NCBI RefSeq assembly: GCF_004135735.1
Contig: NZ_CP012670.1
Coordinates: 11,197,482 to 11,261,481, forward strand
Origin: Sorangium cellulosum
GTDB taxonomy: Bacteria > Myxococcota_A > Polyangia > Polyangiales > Polyangiaceae
Direction: 5' to 3'
DNA: 64,000 bases
The notes below the pieces were generated by a model. It worked only from the letters and a program-made list of their open reading frames with translations. It had not been told where the DNA came from and ran no database searches. Positions 63,936 to 64,000 of this stretch are shown here, in pieces. Positions within the stretch are counted from its first letter, which is position 1. The number at the start of each line of letters is the position of its first letter. A program made the translations under genes and the position numbers.

Positions 63936-63964
63936 GGGGGCGGCAGTTTCTTTGGGCCGCCCCC
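63936..63964. terminator. Hairpin GGGGGCGGC/GCCGCCCCC
   Basis: A perfect 9-bp stem with an 11-nt AT-rich loop (AGTTTCTTTGG), five bases after the DnaA box. No T-tract is seen on either side. Function unknown; a terminator for a gene further right is possible. Confidence 0.5.
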
Positions 63965-64000
63965 GAAACCTATTTTCGTGGAGCGGACTCCAGAGCTGCG

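Larger units (their letters stand above)
63197..64000. other. 800-bp non-coding region at the window end
   Basis: No frame has a ribosome site or family similarity. AT-rich patches lie at 63475-63510 and 63855-63900. The first could be the promoter of the minus-strand genes. A DnaA box and a hairpin lie near the end. The region could be part of a replication or promoter region for a gene beyond the window. Confidence 0.5.

Overview
The window is very GC-rich, densely packed DNA whose gene content points to a large-genome myxobacterium of the Sorangium/Polyangium type. Pointers are a Hanks-type Ser/Thr kinase beside a giant TPR protein, a MopE-like Cys-rich surface lipoprotein, several Uma2 nuclease paralogues, lipoproteins of unknown role, and proteins with long Ala/Pro-rich linkers. 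The assignment is inference from gene content and composition; no rRNA or other marker gene is present.

Region 1 (1-17.3 kb, minus strand) is a type VI secretion (T6SS) locus. In transcription order it reads tssJ, tssK, tssL, tssM, tssA, tssB, tssC, hcp, tssE, tssF, tssG. An effector/loading module follows: a His-Me-finger nuclease, a DUF2169 protein, a thiolase-fold protein that seems to lack the catalytic Cys, a PAAR-like DUF4150 protein, and a partial gene cut by the window edge. Many junctions are 1-4 bp stop/start overlaps. tssH (ClpV) and VgrG are not in the window.

Region 2 (17.8-23.8 kb, plus strand) holds an exported membrane-anchored protein and a 1.6-kres Cys-rich MopE-like lipoprotein. 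Region 3 (23.8-39 kb) is an accessory patchwork. It contains three near-identical Uma2 genes, a 42-bp tandem array, a divergent AraC/epimerase pair, a TetR regulator with a cupin gene and a lipoprotein gene that share a 16-bp operator, a von Willebrand lipoprotein, and a persulfide dioxygenase-TauE operon behind a sigma-54-type promoter. The neighbouring sigma-54 activator gene has been cut off by a perfect 173-bp inverted duplication of the 3' end of an unknown 815-residue protein gene.

Region 4 (39-51.5 kb) carries a Ser/Thr kinase, a 2.2-kres TPR protein, a membrane-anchored protein of unknown function, a MepA-like endopeptidase and a beta-class DNA methyltransferase. Region 5 (51.6-53.5 kb) is a two-gene module, an OLD/ABC-like ATPase and a small PD-(D/E)XK nuclease, which resembles an unassigned anti-phage system. 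Region 6 (54-63.2 kb, minus strand) is core metabolism: ATP synthase b', b, delta, alpha and gamma (alpha has a large insertion; beta and epsilon are absent), a YciO/Sua5 protein, MiaE, an outer-membrane barrel-like protein and an unknown protein. The last 800 bp are non-coding and contain a perfect DnaA box and a hairpin.
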